A stretch of DNA of 64,000 bases from an uncultured Clostridia bacterium (GCA_944338165.1 CALVLN010000005.1:62001-126000), one strand, 5' to 3'; shown: positions 29,783 through 38,534, counted from the first letter of the stretch. A program made the numbers and translations. The notes: a model not told the origin generated them from the sequence alone.

Positions 29783-30583
29783 TTATGCGTCGTAGCGGAA
29801 GACGAGATATTCCGGGCCTGTATAATGAAAATATACGCCGCCGACATAAAACGCGATTATTGCTGCGCCATACCCCCAATGATCGCTGTCCACCCGCACG
29901 ACGTACGATCCGTCGTAACAGCCGAAATAGGAAACCTCGAGGATCTCCGTCCCGTATTCCACTTCCCCCGTAGAGCCATCACAAAATCCCGCCGGAAATT
30001 CAAGAAAATAGGTGTTTTTGATGTCCCGCTCCACAGAAGGATCCAGCGGCTGCAGCTCTGCCTCCGGGGTGAAATCGATCTCCACGCCGTCTCCCGATCC
30101 CTCCGCACCTTCCACGACCACGTTCCCGTAGGAATAATATGAGATGTGCATGAGGTCGTTCTGCGTCAGATATCCCTGCGTATACGCATCATACAGGTTA
30201 TAAAACGTCCCCATATCCTCCGACGGATCGGGAACGACGATATGCTGTCTGCGCAGTTCATCTATCTCCTCTTTGATATATCCGATCTGCAGGTTCAATG
30301 AATCGATGCGCTGTTTCAGATAAGCGATCTCCTCCTGCGCGTCATCCATCGCGATCTCCTGCTCCAATAAGCGCGAAAGAATGGCCTCCTCCCGCGCCTT
30401 CATTCGTTCAAGCTCCGCCTTGAGGGCGCGGATCTCTGCCTGCATCGATTTGATCACGCGATCGTCCGTAACCTGCCCTTGGGAAGACTCCTGCGGCTGC
30501 GGATCCCCGCCGCAGGCGGGAAAGACCGCGACACAAGCGAGTACGGCAAGCAGCAATACGGCTTTCAGGGTTTTGTGTTTCAT
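29783..30583 (-). CDS. Coiled-coil lipoprotein of unknown function
   Basis: A 266-residue lipoprotein, MKHKTLKAVLLLAVLAC, with lipobox FPAC and lipidated Cys24 followed by Gly-Gly. Residues 42-115 are a strong coiled coil (RVIKSMQAEIRALKAELERM onward), and residues 125-266 form an unrecognised Tyr/Gly-rich globular domain. The layout parallels the lipoprotein at 1636-2805. It has a good sigma-A promoter (30653-30680) and a GGGAGGAG ribosome site. It should sit on the outer membrane face; partner unknown. Confidence 0.75.
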   Translation of the reverse strand: MKHKTLKAVLLLAVLACVAVFPACGGDPQPQESSQGQVTDDRVIKSMQAEIRALKAELERMKAREEAILSRLLEQEIAMDDAQEEIAYLKQRIDSLNLQIGYIKEEIDELRRQHIVVPDPSEDMGTFYNLYDAYTQGYLTQNDLMHISYYSYGNVVVEGAEGSGDGVEIDFTPEAELQPLDPSVERDIKNTYFLEFPAGFCDGSTGEVEYGTEILEVSYFGCYDGSYVVRVDSDHWGYGAAIIAFYVGGVYFHYTGPEYLVFRYDA

Positions 30584-30652
30584 GTGTTCTCCTCCCGTAT
30601 GTTTTTAACTATTTGTGCTGAATGTGCCGAAAATCATGCCTCTTTTAAGTCC

Positions 30653-30680
30653 ATTATAACATGCAGTCGCCGTTTGTCAA
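30653..30680 (-). promoter_or_regulatory. Sigma-A promoter of the 29783-30583 lipoprotein
   Basis: Minus-strand TTGACA (30675-30680), 16-bp spacer, TATAAT (30653-30658). Confidence 0.8.
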
Positions 30681-30756
30681 GGGGAGCGGCGCATGTTATG
30701 CCGCCGAGCCCCTTCCGGCGCGCAAAAACGCGGCGGGCGGGCGCATACTATATGGT

Positions 30757-31860
30757 ATGAACTACATTCTCTTTACGGGGGGCGGGAGCGCGGGGCACGT
30801 GGTGCCCAACCTCGCCCTCATGAAAGCGCTTGCCCCCTCCTTCCGCATCGGATACCTCGGCACGGGCGGCATGGAGGAAGCGCTCGTCCGCGCCGAGGGA
30901 TACGATTTTTACCGCGTCGACTGCCCGAAACTCGTACGCAAGCTGACGGCGAAAAATCTCACGCTGCCCTTCCGCATTCCCGCCGCCGTCAAAAAAGCGG
31001 AACGATTTCTCCGCGCCGATCCGCCCGACCTCGTCTTTTCCAAGGGCGGCTACGCAAGTTTCCCCGCGGCGGCCGCCGCCTTCCGCCTGCACGTCCCCGT
31101 CGTCACGCACGAGAGCGATCTTTCCCCGGGGCTCTGCACCCGCCTCCTCGCGGGGAAATGCCGCTTCGTGCTCACCGCCTTCCCCGAAACGGCGCAGAAA
31201 TTTGCGCGGGGCAGATGCCTCGGCGCGCCGCTGCGCGGGGAACTGTTCACGGGCGGACGGCGGAAAGCGCGGCGCAAATACGGGCTGCCCGAGGAGGGAC
31301 GGACGCTGCTCGTTTTAGGCGGCGGCAGCGGGAGCGCTGCGCTCAACCGCTTCGTGCGGGAGCACCTGCCGTCGCTCCTCGACCGCTACTCCGTGCTCCA
31401 TCTGTGCGGGAAAGGCAACGCAGTGCCCTTCCCCTGCCGCAGATACGTGCAATGCGAATACGAACCCGAGATGCAGGACGCCTACGCCGCCGCCGACGCC
31501 GTCCTCGCGCGCGCGGGGAGCAACACGGTATTTGAAGTGCTTGCCCTGAAAAAACCGGCCGCCTTCGTGCCGCTGGAAAAGGCTTCCCGCGGCGATCAGC
31601 TGCAAAACGCGCGCTATTTTGCGGAAAAAGGCCTGTGCGCCGTCCTGCGCGAGCGCGAACTTTCCGCCTCGCCCAAGGCGTGCCTTCTGCGCATCCGGGC
31701 GCTTGCGGACGACCGTGCCCTGCGCGCCGCCCTGGATGCCTGCACCCTCGCGAACGGAACGCCGCAGATCGCCGCGCTGCTCTCGGAGCTTGCCGCGTCG
31801 CCCGCTCATGCGGCGGGCACGAGGTCGTATCCGCCGCCGAAGAGCTCGCTTTCCAAATAA
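30757..31860 (+). CDS. murG: MurG-type UDP-GlcNAc:lipid I N-acetylglucosaminyltransferase
   Basis: A 367-residue GT28-family glycosyltransferase that converts lipid I to lipid II at the inner membrane face. Seen: FTGGGSAGHVVPNLALMKAL (first glycine loop), PDLVFSKGGYASFPAAAAA, VTHESDLSPGL, LLVLGGGSGSAALNRFV (second glycine loop) and the UDP-GlcNAc site ARAGSNTVFEVLALKKPAAFVPL. It stands alone, outside a dcw cluster. The start ATG 30757 has no clear ribosome site; a CATACT box 7 bases upstream may indicate a leaderless message, but no -35 box is visible. The last 55 bases overlap yunB on the other strand, giving a foreign-looking tail. Confidence 0.9.
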   Translation: MNYILFTGGGSAGHVVPNLALMKALAPSFRIGYLGTGGMEEALVRAEGYDFYRVDCPKLVRKLTAKNLTLPFRIPAAVKKAERFLRADPPDLVFSKGGYASFPAAAAAFRLHVPVVTHESDLSPGLCTRLLAGKCRFVLTAFPETAQKFARGRCLGAPLRGELFTGGRRKARRKYGLPEEGRTLLVLGGGSGSAALNRFVREHLPSLLDRYSVLHLCGKGNAVPFPCRRYVQCEYEPEMQDAYAAADAVLARAGSNTVFEVLALKKPAAFVPLEKASRGDQLQNARYFAEKGLCAVLRERELSASPKACLLRIRALADDRALRAALDACTLANGTPQIAALLSELAASPAHAAGTRSYPPPKSSLSK

Positions 31861-32474
31861 ACTTCGGGGATCTTCCCCACGAGCACGCTCTCGCAGAGCA
31901 GCACCTGACTGCGCAGCGTAAAGCCGTCCGTGCCGCCCGGCATGACGATGGAGACGTCCGCCGCCACTTCAAGATAGACGGAATGGCGGGTCTGGTTAAT
32001 GCCCGCGCCCTCGAATCCCGACAAAAACCGGCAGGTGACCGTGCTGACGGGGATGATCTTGACGGAAAAACGCGGCCCGAAGCCCGACCACGCCTCCACG
32101 CCCGTCAGCGCGCCCAGCGGGATCTCGATCCCCTCCTCGCCCCGCGCCTGCAATCGGCTCTGCGCATAGGACGCCGTGTCGCGGGCGATGCGGTTGATCT
32201 CATAAGAGTTTGCCGTAAGCGACAGGATGTTTCCCTCGCCGTCCCGCGTGACGGTGACGAGGTCCTCATAGCGGGTGCGGTCTGCAAGCGTCGCGTAAAC
32301 GGCGTCGTTGACGGCGGACGCCGCGGCAGAGCGCATCGCCGTTTCCGCCACCGAGCGGATGACCGCCGTCAGGTTGCAATGCAGCCAGACGGAAATGCAG
32401 ACGACGACAAGAAGGACGGCGGCGGCGATGAGGCGGCGCCGCCATTTGCTTTTCGGCGGACGATAGCGTTTCAC
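31806..32474 (-). CDS. yunB: Sporulation protein YunB
   Basis: A 222-residue protein with one N-terminal membrane segment (residues 14-32). The body is typical of YunB: AAASAVNDAVYATLAD, then LTANSYEINRIARDTASYAQSRL, IPLGALTGVEAWSGFGPRF and the C-terminal VLLCESVLVGKIPEVYL. YunB is made in the mother cell under sigma-E in Bacillus and is needed for full spore formation. It is convergent with murG with a 55-base overlap, and follows spoVAE by 86 bases. Confidence 0.93.
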   Translation of the reverse strand: MKRYRPPKSKWRRRLIAAAVLLVVVCISVWLHCNLTAVIRSVAETAMRSAAASAVNDAVYATLADRTRYEDLVTVTRDGEGNILSLTANSYEINRIARDTASYAQSRLQARGEEGIEIPLGALTGVEAWSGFGPRFSVKIIPVSTVTCRFLSGFEGAGINQTRHSVYLEVAADVSIVMPGGTDGFTLRSQVLLCESVLVGKIPEVYLESELFGGGYDLVPAA

Positions 32475-32560
32475 AGCCTATTGTATGCCCTTCCGCCCGC
32501 CGTTATGTGGCGCCCGCCCCCAAAGAAAAAGCGCCGCACGCTGCCCGCGCGGACGCCCTT

Positions 32561-32938
32561 TCAGTTTTTCTTGGAATGCGAACGGAAGAGAAACGCCATG
32601 AGGAAGGAAAAGACGACGGCGGCGGAGACGCCGGCGCTCGCCGCCGAAAGCGACCCCGTGAGCGCCCCGAACCAGCTCTGCTGCGCGCCCTGCATGGCGC
32701 CGAGGGCGAGCAGATAGCCAAACCCCGAAATGGGGACCGTCGCCCCCGCGCCCGCAAACTCGACGAGCGGCTGATACAGCCCCAGCGCCGTGAAAAATAC
32801 GCCCGTCAGCATAAAGATGACGAGGATCTTGCCGGACGTGAGGTCGGTGAAGTTGATGACGAGCTGCGCCGCCATGCAGATGAGCCCTCCGACCGCAAAC
32901 GCCTTGGCAAACGCGAAAAAAATTTCCAGGATCTCCAT
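32561..32938 (-). CDS. spoVAE: Stage V sporulation protein AE (SpoVAEb type)
   Basis: A 125-residue membrane protein with about four segments, part of the channel that moves dipicolinic acid into the forespore and out during germination. Seen: FFAFAKAFAVGGLICMAAQL, LTSGKILVIFMLTGVFFTALGLY, and the family stretch GAGATVPISGFGYLLALGAM. Length matches SpoVAEb. ATG 32938 lies directly behind the spoVAD stop with an AGGAATG site, so the two are cotranscribed. Confidence 0.94.
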   Translation of the reverse strand: MEILEIFFAFAKAFAVGGLICMAAQLVINFTDLTSGKILVIFMLTGVFFTALGLYQPLVEFAGAGATVPISGFGYLLALGAMQGAQQSWFGALTGSLSAASAGVSAAVVFSFLMAFLFRSHSKKN

Positions 32939-32939
32939 C

Positions 32940-33944
32940 TCATTCCTCCCTGTATTCGATGCTGACCGCGTGCGCGATGCAGGGGATGCTCTCCCCCTGC
33001 CCGCTCGAGACGGTGGACAGAAGCGCGCCCGTGGCGACGAAGAGCATGCGGCGGCACGCCCCGCGCCGCAGCTTGTCGAGGAGATAGGAATTGAACACCA
33101 CCGCGCTGCACCCCGCGCCGCTGCCGCCCTGAAATTCGTCCTCGACGACCTGATAGACGATCTCCCCGCAGTCGACGTGATTCGGCTGCAGATCGACGCC
33201 CTTCTCCCAGCAAAGATCCTTGAGGATGCGGCTGCCGAGGGCGCCCAGATCCCCCGTGACGATGAGATCGTACGCCGACGCATCCCTGCCCGTATCGCGA
33301 AAATGCGCGAGGACGGTATCGCAGCAGGCCGGGCTCATCGCAGCGCCCATATTGTTGACGTCGGAAATACCGAAATCCACCACCCTGCCGAAGGTCGCAG
33401 AGGTGATCGCGAGCGGCGAAGAAGAACCGCTTGCCCGTTCGAGCACCGTCGCCCCCGCGCCCGTCACCGTCCACTGCGACTGCGGCGGGCGCGTCGTGCC
33501 CAGCTCCAGCGGATAGCGGTACTGCCGCTCGGCGGAGGAAAAATGGCTTCCCGTCGCCGCGACGGCGCGGCGGACGTAGCCGCCGTCGATGAGGCAGGCG
33601 CCGAGCGCAAGGCTTTCCGCCATCGTCGAACACGCCCCGTACACGCCCAAAAAAGGCATGGGAAGCTCCCGCGCCGCAAACGAAGCGGAGATGATCTGAT
33701 TGAGCAGATCCCCCGCGATGAGCACGTCGATCTCCTCTTCCGTATACCCCGCATTGCGGATCGCCTGCCCGATGGCAAAGGAGAGCATCTTGCGCTCCGC
33801 CTTTTCATAGGTGCTCTCGCCGAACAGGTCGTCGGAAAGCGCCTTGTCTACATAGTTCCCCACGATGCCCGCGCATTCCTTGGGGCCCGCGCAGGACGCG
33901 CCCGCGGCGATCCTCGGCGCATGCGAAAAAAAAACCGTCTGCAT
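32940..33944 (-). CDS. spoVAD: Stage V sporulation protein AD
   Basis: A 334-residue protein with the thiolase-like fold of SpoVAD, the soluble subunit that binds dipicolinic acid. Recognisable stretches are ECAGIVGNYVDKALSDDLFGE, YTEEEIDVLIAGDLLNQI, GVYGACSTMAESLALG, GATGSHF-like AATGSHFSSAERQ, and DFGISDVNNMGAAM with CCDTV. The start is ATG 33944 behind AAAAGGAG. A good sigma-G-type promoter precedes it (33960-33989). spoVAC, normally the gene directly upstream, is 4.6 kb away. Confidence 0.95.
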   Translation of the reverse strand: MQTVFFSHAPRIAAGASCAGPKECAGIVGNYVDKALSDDLFGESTYEKAERKMLSFAIGQAIRNAGYTEEEIDVLIAGDLLNQIISASFAARELPMPFLGVYGACSTMAESLALGACLIDGGYVRRAVAATGSHFSSAERQYRYPLELGTTRPPQSQWTVTGAGATVLERASGSSSPLAITSATFGRVVDFGISDVNNMGAAMSPACCDTVLAHFRDTGRDASAYDLIVTGDLGALGSRILKDLCWEKGVDLQPNHVDCGEIVYQVVEDEFQGGSGAGCSAVVFNSYLLDKLRRGACRRMLFVATGALLSTVSSGQGESIPCIAHAVSIEYREE

Positions 33945-33959
33945 ACTTCTCCTTTTTTT

Positions 33960-33989
33960 CAGTATGCGGACGCATGCCGCGGTCCATGC
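33960..33989 (-). promoter_or_regulatory. Putative sigma-G promoter of spoVAD-spoVAE
   Basis: Minus-strand GCATG (33985-33989), 18-bp spacer, CATACTG (33960-33966). It fits the sigma-G consensus GMATR-N18-CATNNTA with one mismatch. Confidence 0.6.
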
Positions 33990-34021
33990 GCGCATCGCCG
34001 GTTTTGGGGAAAAAACGCACA

Positions 34022-34047
34022 AAAAAAGGCGAGATCTTCGCCTTTTT
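34022..34047 (-). terminator. Terminator of the protease/YbjN operon
   Basis: AAAAAGGCGA / TCGCCTTTTT hairpin with a short loop, about 50 bases past the stop of 34099-34566. Confidence 0.8.
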
Positions 34048-34050
34048 ACC

Positions 34051-34073
34051 ATATTATGTGTGACATAATACTA
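34051..34073. repeat. Short inverted repeat, copy C of the TATTATG family
   Basis: TATTATG TGTGA CATAATA: perfect arms, core in the opposite orientation to copies A and B. It lies between the gene end at 34099 and the terminator. Confidence 0.65.
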
Positions 34074-34098
34074 TGTAGATTTGAAAATCCATGCGTTT

Positions 34099-34566
34099 TT
34101 ATTGCAAAAACGCCATCAGATCCGCCTTCCCTTGGTTGAGCGCAAGGAACTTGTCGTTATAGTCGTCCACCACCATCGCCGAAAACGCGAGGATGTATTT
34201 TACCACTTCGAGGTCCGGCTCCGCCCCGCAGAAGCAGGAACTCATGCGGAAAGAGATCTCCCCGCTGCGCGGATCGACCTCGAAATTGCCGTCGGTGAGT
34301 TTGTTGTTGACGGCGGTGACGGCGAGCGCTCCCTGCGCGAGCAGGTCGCGGCGCAGCGCGAACGGCAGCACGGACCGCATGAGCAGCGTCTCCCTCCTGC
34401 CGTCGATCTCGAAAGAAAAGCGCATGGCAAGGTCGTCTCCCGTCATCGTATAGCGGACGGAAAAGATCCCCCCTTCTTCCGCGCTGCGATACGGCCAACC
34501 CTGTTCCTCAAGCCAGGCGCAGAAGGCGCGGTACAGCCGACCGGCGCGCACGTTTGCATCGTTCAT
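34099..34566 (-). CDS. YbjN-like domain protein (paralogue 2)
   Basis: A 155-residue soluble protein. An N-terminal helix (RLYRAFCAWLEEQGWPY) is followed by alternating strands (FSVRYTMTGDDLAMRFSFEI), then helix VTAVNNKLTDGNFEVD, strand GEISFRMSSCF and a C-terminal helix. This order is that of the YbjN / type III secretion chaperone-like fold. It is clearly related in pattern to the gene just upstream (34579-35058): both have an LxAVNxxLxxGxFxxD segment followed by xISFRxSS. ATG 34566 has GGAGTG before it. It is the last gene of the operon with the Clp/FtsH fusion. Possible adaptor or chaperone; this is inference. Confidence 0.75.
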   Translation of the reverse strand: MNDANVRAGRLYRAFCAWLEEQGWPYRSAEEGGIFSVRYTMTGDDLAMRFSFEIDGRRETLLMRSVLPFALRRDLLAQGALAVTAVNNKLTDGNFEVDPRSGEISFRMSSCFCGAEPDLEVVKYILAFSAMVVDDYNDKFLALNQGKADLMAFLQ

Positions 34567-34578
34567 GACGTCACTCCT

Positions 34579-35058
34579 TTACGAATTGATCCAGCGGTAG
34601 AGATCGGGAAACGCGATCTCCCCCTTGCTGAACCGCAGCAGCTGCTGCGCATATTTGTCCACCGTGGCGCACGCCGCGGCGATCAGCGCCTCATAAAGCT
34701 GCGGCGAAGGGATGCTGCGCCGGATGCTCGACGAGAGGCGGAACACGACGGCGCCCGTAGAAAGATCCAGATCGAAAGAACCGTAGGAAAGCTGACAGTT
34801 GACGGCGTTCAGCGCCACCGCCCCGTCCACCCGCCGCTCCTCGCCGAAGCGGAAGGAAAGCGGGGAATAGACGAGGATGAGCTGCATGGACGCCTCGATC
34901 ACGAGGCGCAGGGCAATGGGGCCGGAACCGCCCTTCACCGCAAACTCCACGCTGCGCGACGGCGCGTCTTTGGCGTACCTCCAGCCGCCGCCGTCCAGCA
35001 TGCCGAGAAGCACGCCGTACGCCTCATCCGCCTGATGCAGGATGCGTTCGTCTTGCAT
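34579..35058 (-). CDS. YbjN-like domain protein (paralogue 1)
   Basis: A 159-residue soluble protein with the same helix-strand-helix pattern as its neighbour: ADEAYGVLLGMLDGGGWRYA, strands to YSPLSFRFGEE, ALNAVNCQLSYGSFDLDLSTGAVVFRLSSSI, then a C-terminal helix with VDKYAQQLLRFSKGE. ATG 35058 is preceded by AAGGAGG and lies 11 bases behind the protease fusion. YbjN-like proteins act as small chaperones or adaptors in some systems, so the pair could deliver substrates to the protease. No direct evidence exists in the sequence. Confidence 0.75.
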   Translation of the reverse strand: MQDERILHQADEAYGVLLGMLDGGGWRYAKDAPSRSVEFAVKGGSGPIALRLVIEASMQLILVYSPLSFRFGEERRVDGAVALNAVNCQLSYGSFDLDLSTGAVVFRLSSSIRRSIPSPQLYEALIAAACATVDKYAQQLLRFSKGEIAFPDLYRWINS

Positions 35059-35069
35059 GCGGCGCCTCC

Positions 35070-38000
35070 TTATGCCTTCTTCGCGCGGAAGGGCGAAAGC
35101 ACCGTTTCGATCTCCTCCGCCGTGAGGCTGTTTTTGCGGATCAATTCGCCCGCCAGCGACTGCATCGCCGCCTTATTTTCCTCGATCAGCCTGACGGCGC
35201 GCGCGTATTCTTCCTTCAAGATCTCCGAAACGCGGCGGAACACGGCCTCTTCCACGCGCTCGCCGAAGGCGTTTTCCTCAAAGGAAGCGTAGCCGAACGC
35301 CTCGTCCATGCCGTACGTCGAGAGCATATCCCGCGCCAGCGCCGTCGCCTTGCGCAGATCGGAGGATGCGCCCGTCGAGACGCCCTCCGCGCCGTAAAAG
35401 ACGACTTCCGCCGCCCGTCCGCCGAAGACGGTGCAGATCTCGTCGCGCATCTCCTGCCGCGTGTAGCCGAACTTCTTGTCGTCGATCTCGTTGAGCATAT
35501 AGCCGCCGAACCCGCCGCGGGAAATGATGGTGACGTAAGTGGGTTTTTTGCCGTTCAGCCAGCTGATGAGCGTATGCCCGGCCTCATGGAAGGCGGTCTG
35601 GCGCACCGTCTCCTCCCGCCATTCGTTCTCTTCGCCGTACGCGTCCGCATCCAGCGCCTTTTCGAGGATCTCGTCGGTGAGTTTTTCCCCCTTTGCGCTG
35701 CGGATGGCGTATTCCACCACCATTTCAAGGTCCGCAGGGCTCTTGCCGTAGGAACGCAGGGCGAGGTTGCGGATGGCGGAGGCGCTGATGTCCTCGATGC
35801 CGTGCCGCTTCAGGTAATAGGCGATGAACTGCTCCCGCTCCTCGGTGTCGGGGAGATCCACCTTGATCTTGCGGTCGAACCTGCGCACGAAGGCGGGATC
35901 GAGCACGCGGTTGCTGCGGCCGGGCGCGATGTCGAAGTTCGTCGCCGCGAGCACGAAAACGGGGCGCTTTTCGTCAAAGACGAATCCGTCCATCTCGGAA
36001 AGGAACGTGTTTAAGATCTCCGCCGCGAACTGCCCCGCTTCGCTGCCCGTACGGGCGCGGGCGAAGGCATCCACCTCGTCGATGAAGATGATGGAAGGCG
36101 CATAGCGGCGCGCCGTCGAGAACATGCTGCGGATGAGCCGCGGCCCCTCGCCGACCAGGCGGTGGAAGAATTCCGTGGCGTTTTTCTGGATGAACGCGAC
36201 GTCCGATTCCCCCGCCATCGCCTTGGCGAGGAAGGTCTTGCCCGTGCCGGGCGGCCCGTAAAGCAGGACCCCGCGCGGCGGGCGCACCCCCTTGGTGAGA
36301 TACGCCACCGGGTCTTTGAGATAGCGGACGAACTCCTGCAGCGATTCCTTGGCGTCCTTGGCGCCGATGACGTCGGAAAAATGCACGTCCGGCAGCGAGG
36401 TATCCTCCAGCACGGAGGACTTATCTTCGGCGCGCACCGCGCGCTTCAGGCTGAACGAAGTGAGGCGGATCTCCGCCGTCTTGCCGCCGTCGGAAAAGTA
36501 CTGCTCGGCGTTGAAGGAAAGGATCTTATTGGCGCGGGCGAGCTTATAGGCGCTCTCCGCCATGACGGCGTTCTGGCAGACCTGCATGAGCGTCTCCGCA
36601 AACGCCTGCGTCCCGTCCTCGGGATAAATGAGCACGTCGCGCGCGCCGGATGCGATGAAGGAAAGAAACCGATCGTTCTCCTTTTCCGCCGTATTGACGA
36701 CGTACACGGGAAGTTCGGGGAAATACTCGCGCGCGTAGCGGAACAGGCGCACGCCGTCCGAATCGACGTCCTCGGGATCGCTGGGCAAAAAGCCGTCTTC
36801 ATGCACGTTGCAGAACACGTCCGTGACGGCGCAGGTAAGGTTGCCGCGCAGAAGTTCCTGCGCGCGCAGCAGATCGTCCGTCGCTTCCACGGAAAATTCC
36901 CCGCAGGTATAGCCGGAGAGCGCTTTCTTCCGCGCGCCGCCGCAGAAGACGAGCACCGTCTTTTTGCTCTTCGGCGCAAAGAGCGCCGAAGCTTCCGGCG
37001 TCCCGTCCTTTTCGTCCACGGTGATGCGGATGGTCTTGAGCTTTTTGAGTTCCTCGCGCACGGAGCCGGAACGGAACTGGGAAAAGAGGCCCAGAAGCTC
37101 ACGCCGCACGAAGCCGGACGCGGCCCCTTTCAGCGTGCGCGCGTCCGCGGCGCCGCCCTCCGAATAGAGGATCGCCGACGCGACTTTGGGATAATCGACT
37201 TCCACAGAAAAACCGTATTCGCGTTCCAAAAGCCCGATGCGCCCGCGCATCTCGCGGGTGACGATGTCCCGCAGGGAGAACGGTTCAAGATGGTTGAACA
37301 TGATGACCGTCCCCGACGCGAGGCGGGAGACGATCGCTGCGGGGAAATACGGCTCGTTGGTGTAGGGATTGATGTCCGTCTTGAGCGCGTTGATGACCGT
37401 CTTTGCCGAAATGCCGGAGAGGTTGACGCTGTCCGTCTCCTCATAGAGGTTATGCCCGGCGTTGGTGGTCATGATGATGATGACATCGCGGAAGGAAATC
37501 TCCTTGTTCATGCAGACGTCGCGCAGACGCGCCCCTTCCAGCAGCTGCAGAAAGAGCTGGATGGTCGTGAGATGCGCCTTCTCGATCTCGTCAAAGAGCA
37601 GGAGGCATTCGGGATGTTCGTCCACGAACCCCGTCACGCGGCCCGGCTTGGATCCCTTGTAGATGGCGTCGGTGCCGATGAATTCCTCCACGGCGTTCGA
37701 GCCGGAATATTCCGACATATCGACGCGAAGGAAGGGAAGCCCCAGCTCCTCCGCCGCCGTCTCGGCGAGAAACGTCTTGCCCACGCCGGGAGGCCCCGCA
37801 AAGAGGAACACCCCCTTGGGCCCCTTGCGCTCTTTTTCCCGGTCGGCAAACACGCGCACGCCGAACAGCCCTTCCGTAAAGGCGTTGACGGCATGCTGCT
37901 GGCCGTAGATCTTCTCGTTGAGCACGCGGCGGGTGCGGACGATCTTTTCAAAGACGTCGGGAAGCGCCTGCGCCTCCTTCGTCTGCTGCTGCGGCGCGCT

Positions 38001-38426
38001 CTCCGCCTTGGGAGCCGCCGTGCCGCCGCCTTTCTGGAAACGGCTCGCAAGGTCGTTCAGCCATTGCATGGACGATTCGTCCACGTGCGTCTGCGGCTTT
38101 TCCGGCGCCGCGGGCGCCTCTTCGGCGGCGGGCGCAGCGCCCGCCCCCTCCTCGCCTTCGAAGGCGAGCGTGACGTCCGTCCCGTCGGGCAGGACGCCGA
38201 GGGTCTCCTGCATGCACGCGCCGATGCGTTCGCGCACCTCCTGTTCCGGCTTGCCGGCTTCGCCGCACGCCATCGTGACGACGTTGGCGGAATCCTGCGA
38301 GATCTCCGCCTGCGGGAACTCCTTTCGCAAAGCGTCCGCCAGCAGGCGCACGGGCGAACCGCCCAGGCCGCCGCGGAAGGAGAGCACCCAGTCAAGACGG
38401 AATGTGATCGTATACGTTCCTTTCAT
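35070..38426 (-). CDS. Clp-type AAA+ / pseudo-receiver / FtsH-type AAA+ metalloprotease fusion
   Basis: An 1118-residue protein with an order I do not recognise as a named family. Residues 1-95 are an unknown N-domain and 96-155 a linker. Residues 160-470 are a ClpA/B-type AAA+ module (Walker A GPPGVGKT 211-218, Walker B LLLFDE 275-280, small domain after 380). Residues 489-620 resemble a receiver domain with Asp536 at the phosphorylation position, but without the N-terminal acidic pair and with Tyr where the switch Lys belongs. Residues 680-930 are an FtsH AAA module (Walker A GPPGTGKT 724-731, Walker B IIFIDE 779-784). Residues 940-1118 are an M41 protease (HEAGH 947-951, third zinc ligand Asp1023 in STGASSDL). 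It has no membrane segments, unlike FtsH, so it should be cytosolic. It is transcribed with two YbjN-like genes. Confidence 0.88.
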   Translation of the reverse strand: MKGTYTITFRLDWVLSFRGGLGGSPVRLLADALRKEFPQAEISQDSANVVTMACGEAGKPEQEVRERIGACMQETLGVLPDGTDVTLAFEGEEGAGAAPAAEEAPAAPEKPQTHVDESSMQWLNDLASRFQKGGGTAAPKAESAPQQQTKEAQALPDVFEKIVRTRRVLNEKIYGQQHAVNAFTEGLFGVRVFADREKERKGPKGVFLFAGPPGVGKTFLAETAAEELGLPFLRVDMSEYSGSNAVEEFIGTDAIYKGSKPGRVTGFVDEHPECLLLFDEIEKAHLTTIQLFLQLLEGARLRDVCMNKEISFRDVIIIMTTNAGHNLYEETDSVNLSGISAKTVINALKTDINPYTNEPYFPAAIVSRLASGTVIMFNHLEPFSLRDIVTREMRGRIGLLEREYGFSVEVDYPKVASAILYSEGGAADARTLKGAASGFVRRELLGLFSQFRSGSVREELKKLKTIRITVDEKDGTPEASALFAPKSKKTVLVFCGGARKKALSGYTCGEFSVEATDDLLRAQELLRGNLTCAVTDVFCNVHEDGFLPSDPEDVDSDGVRLFRYAREYFPELPVYVVNTAEKENDRFLSFIASGARDVLIYPEDGTQAFAETLMQVCQNAVMAESAYKLARANKILSFNAEQYFSDGGKTAEIRLTSFSLKRAVRAEDKSSVLEDTSLPDVHFSDVIGAKDAKESLQEFVRYLKDPVAYLTKGVRPPRGVLLYGPPGTGKTFLAKAMAGESDVAFIQKNATEFFHRLVGEGPRLIRSMFSTARRYAPSIIFIDEVDAFARARTGSEAGQFAAEILNTFLSEMDGFVFDEKRPVFVLAATNFDIAPGRSNRVLDPAFVRRFDRKIKVDLPDTEEREQFIAYYLKRHGIEDISASAIRNLALRSYGKSPADLEMVVEYAIRSAKGEKLTDEILEKALDADAYGEENEWREETVRQTAFHEAGHTLISWLNGKKPTYVTIISRGGFGGYMLNEIDDKKFGYTRQEMRDEICTVFGGRAAEVVFYGAEGVSTGASSDLRKATALARDMLSTYGMDEAFGYASFEENAFGERVEEAVFRRVSEILKEEYARAVRLIEENKAAMQSLAGELIRKNSLTAEEIETVLSPFRAKKA

Positions 38427-38471
38427 ATCCTTTTGCCTCTCTCGTGATGTTTTACATGGATCGCGGATTTC

Positions 38472-38500
38472 ATTATATCACATTCCCTCCCGTCCGTCAA
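38472..38500 (-). promoter_or_regulatory. Sigma-A promoter of the protease/YbjN operon
   Basis: Minus-strand TTGACG (38495-38500), 17-bp spacer, TATAAT (38472-38477). This implies vegetative expression, unlike the flanking spore genes. Confidence 0.8.
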
Positions 38501-38534
38501 TGGCGGCGCCCGATTTTTCCCGCAGAACGCGAAA

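Noticed and set aside
30744..30759. Leaderless promoter for murG (CATACT 7 bases before ATG)
   Set aside because: No -35 box at 16-18 bp, so it was not counted with the leaderless set.
36162..38447. 761-codon open frame opposite the Clp-FtsH fusion
   Set aside because: Shadow frame; composition dominated by Arg, His, Asp and Gly, as for other antisense frames here.
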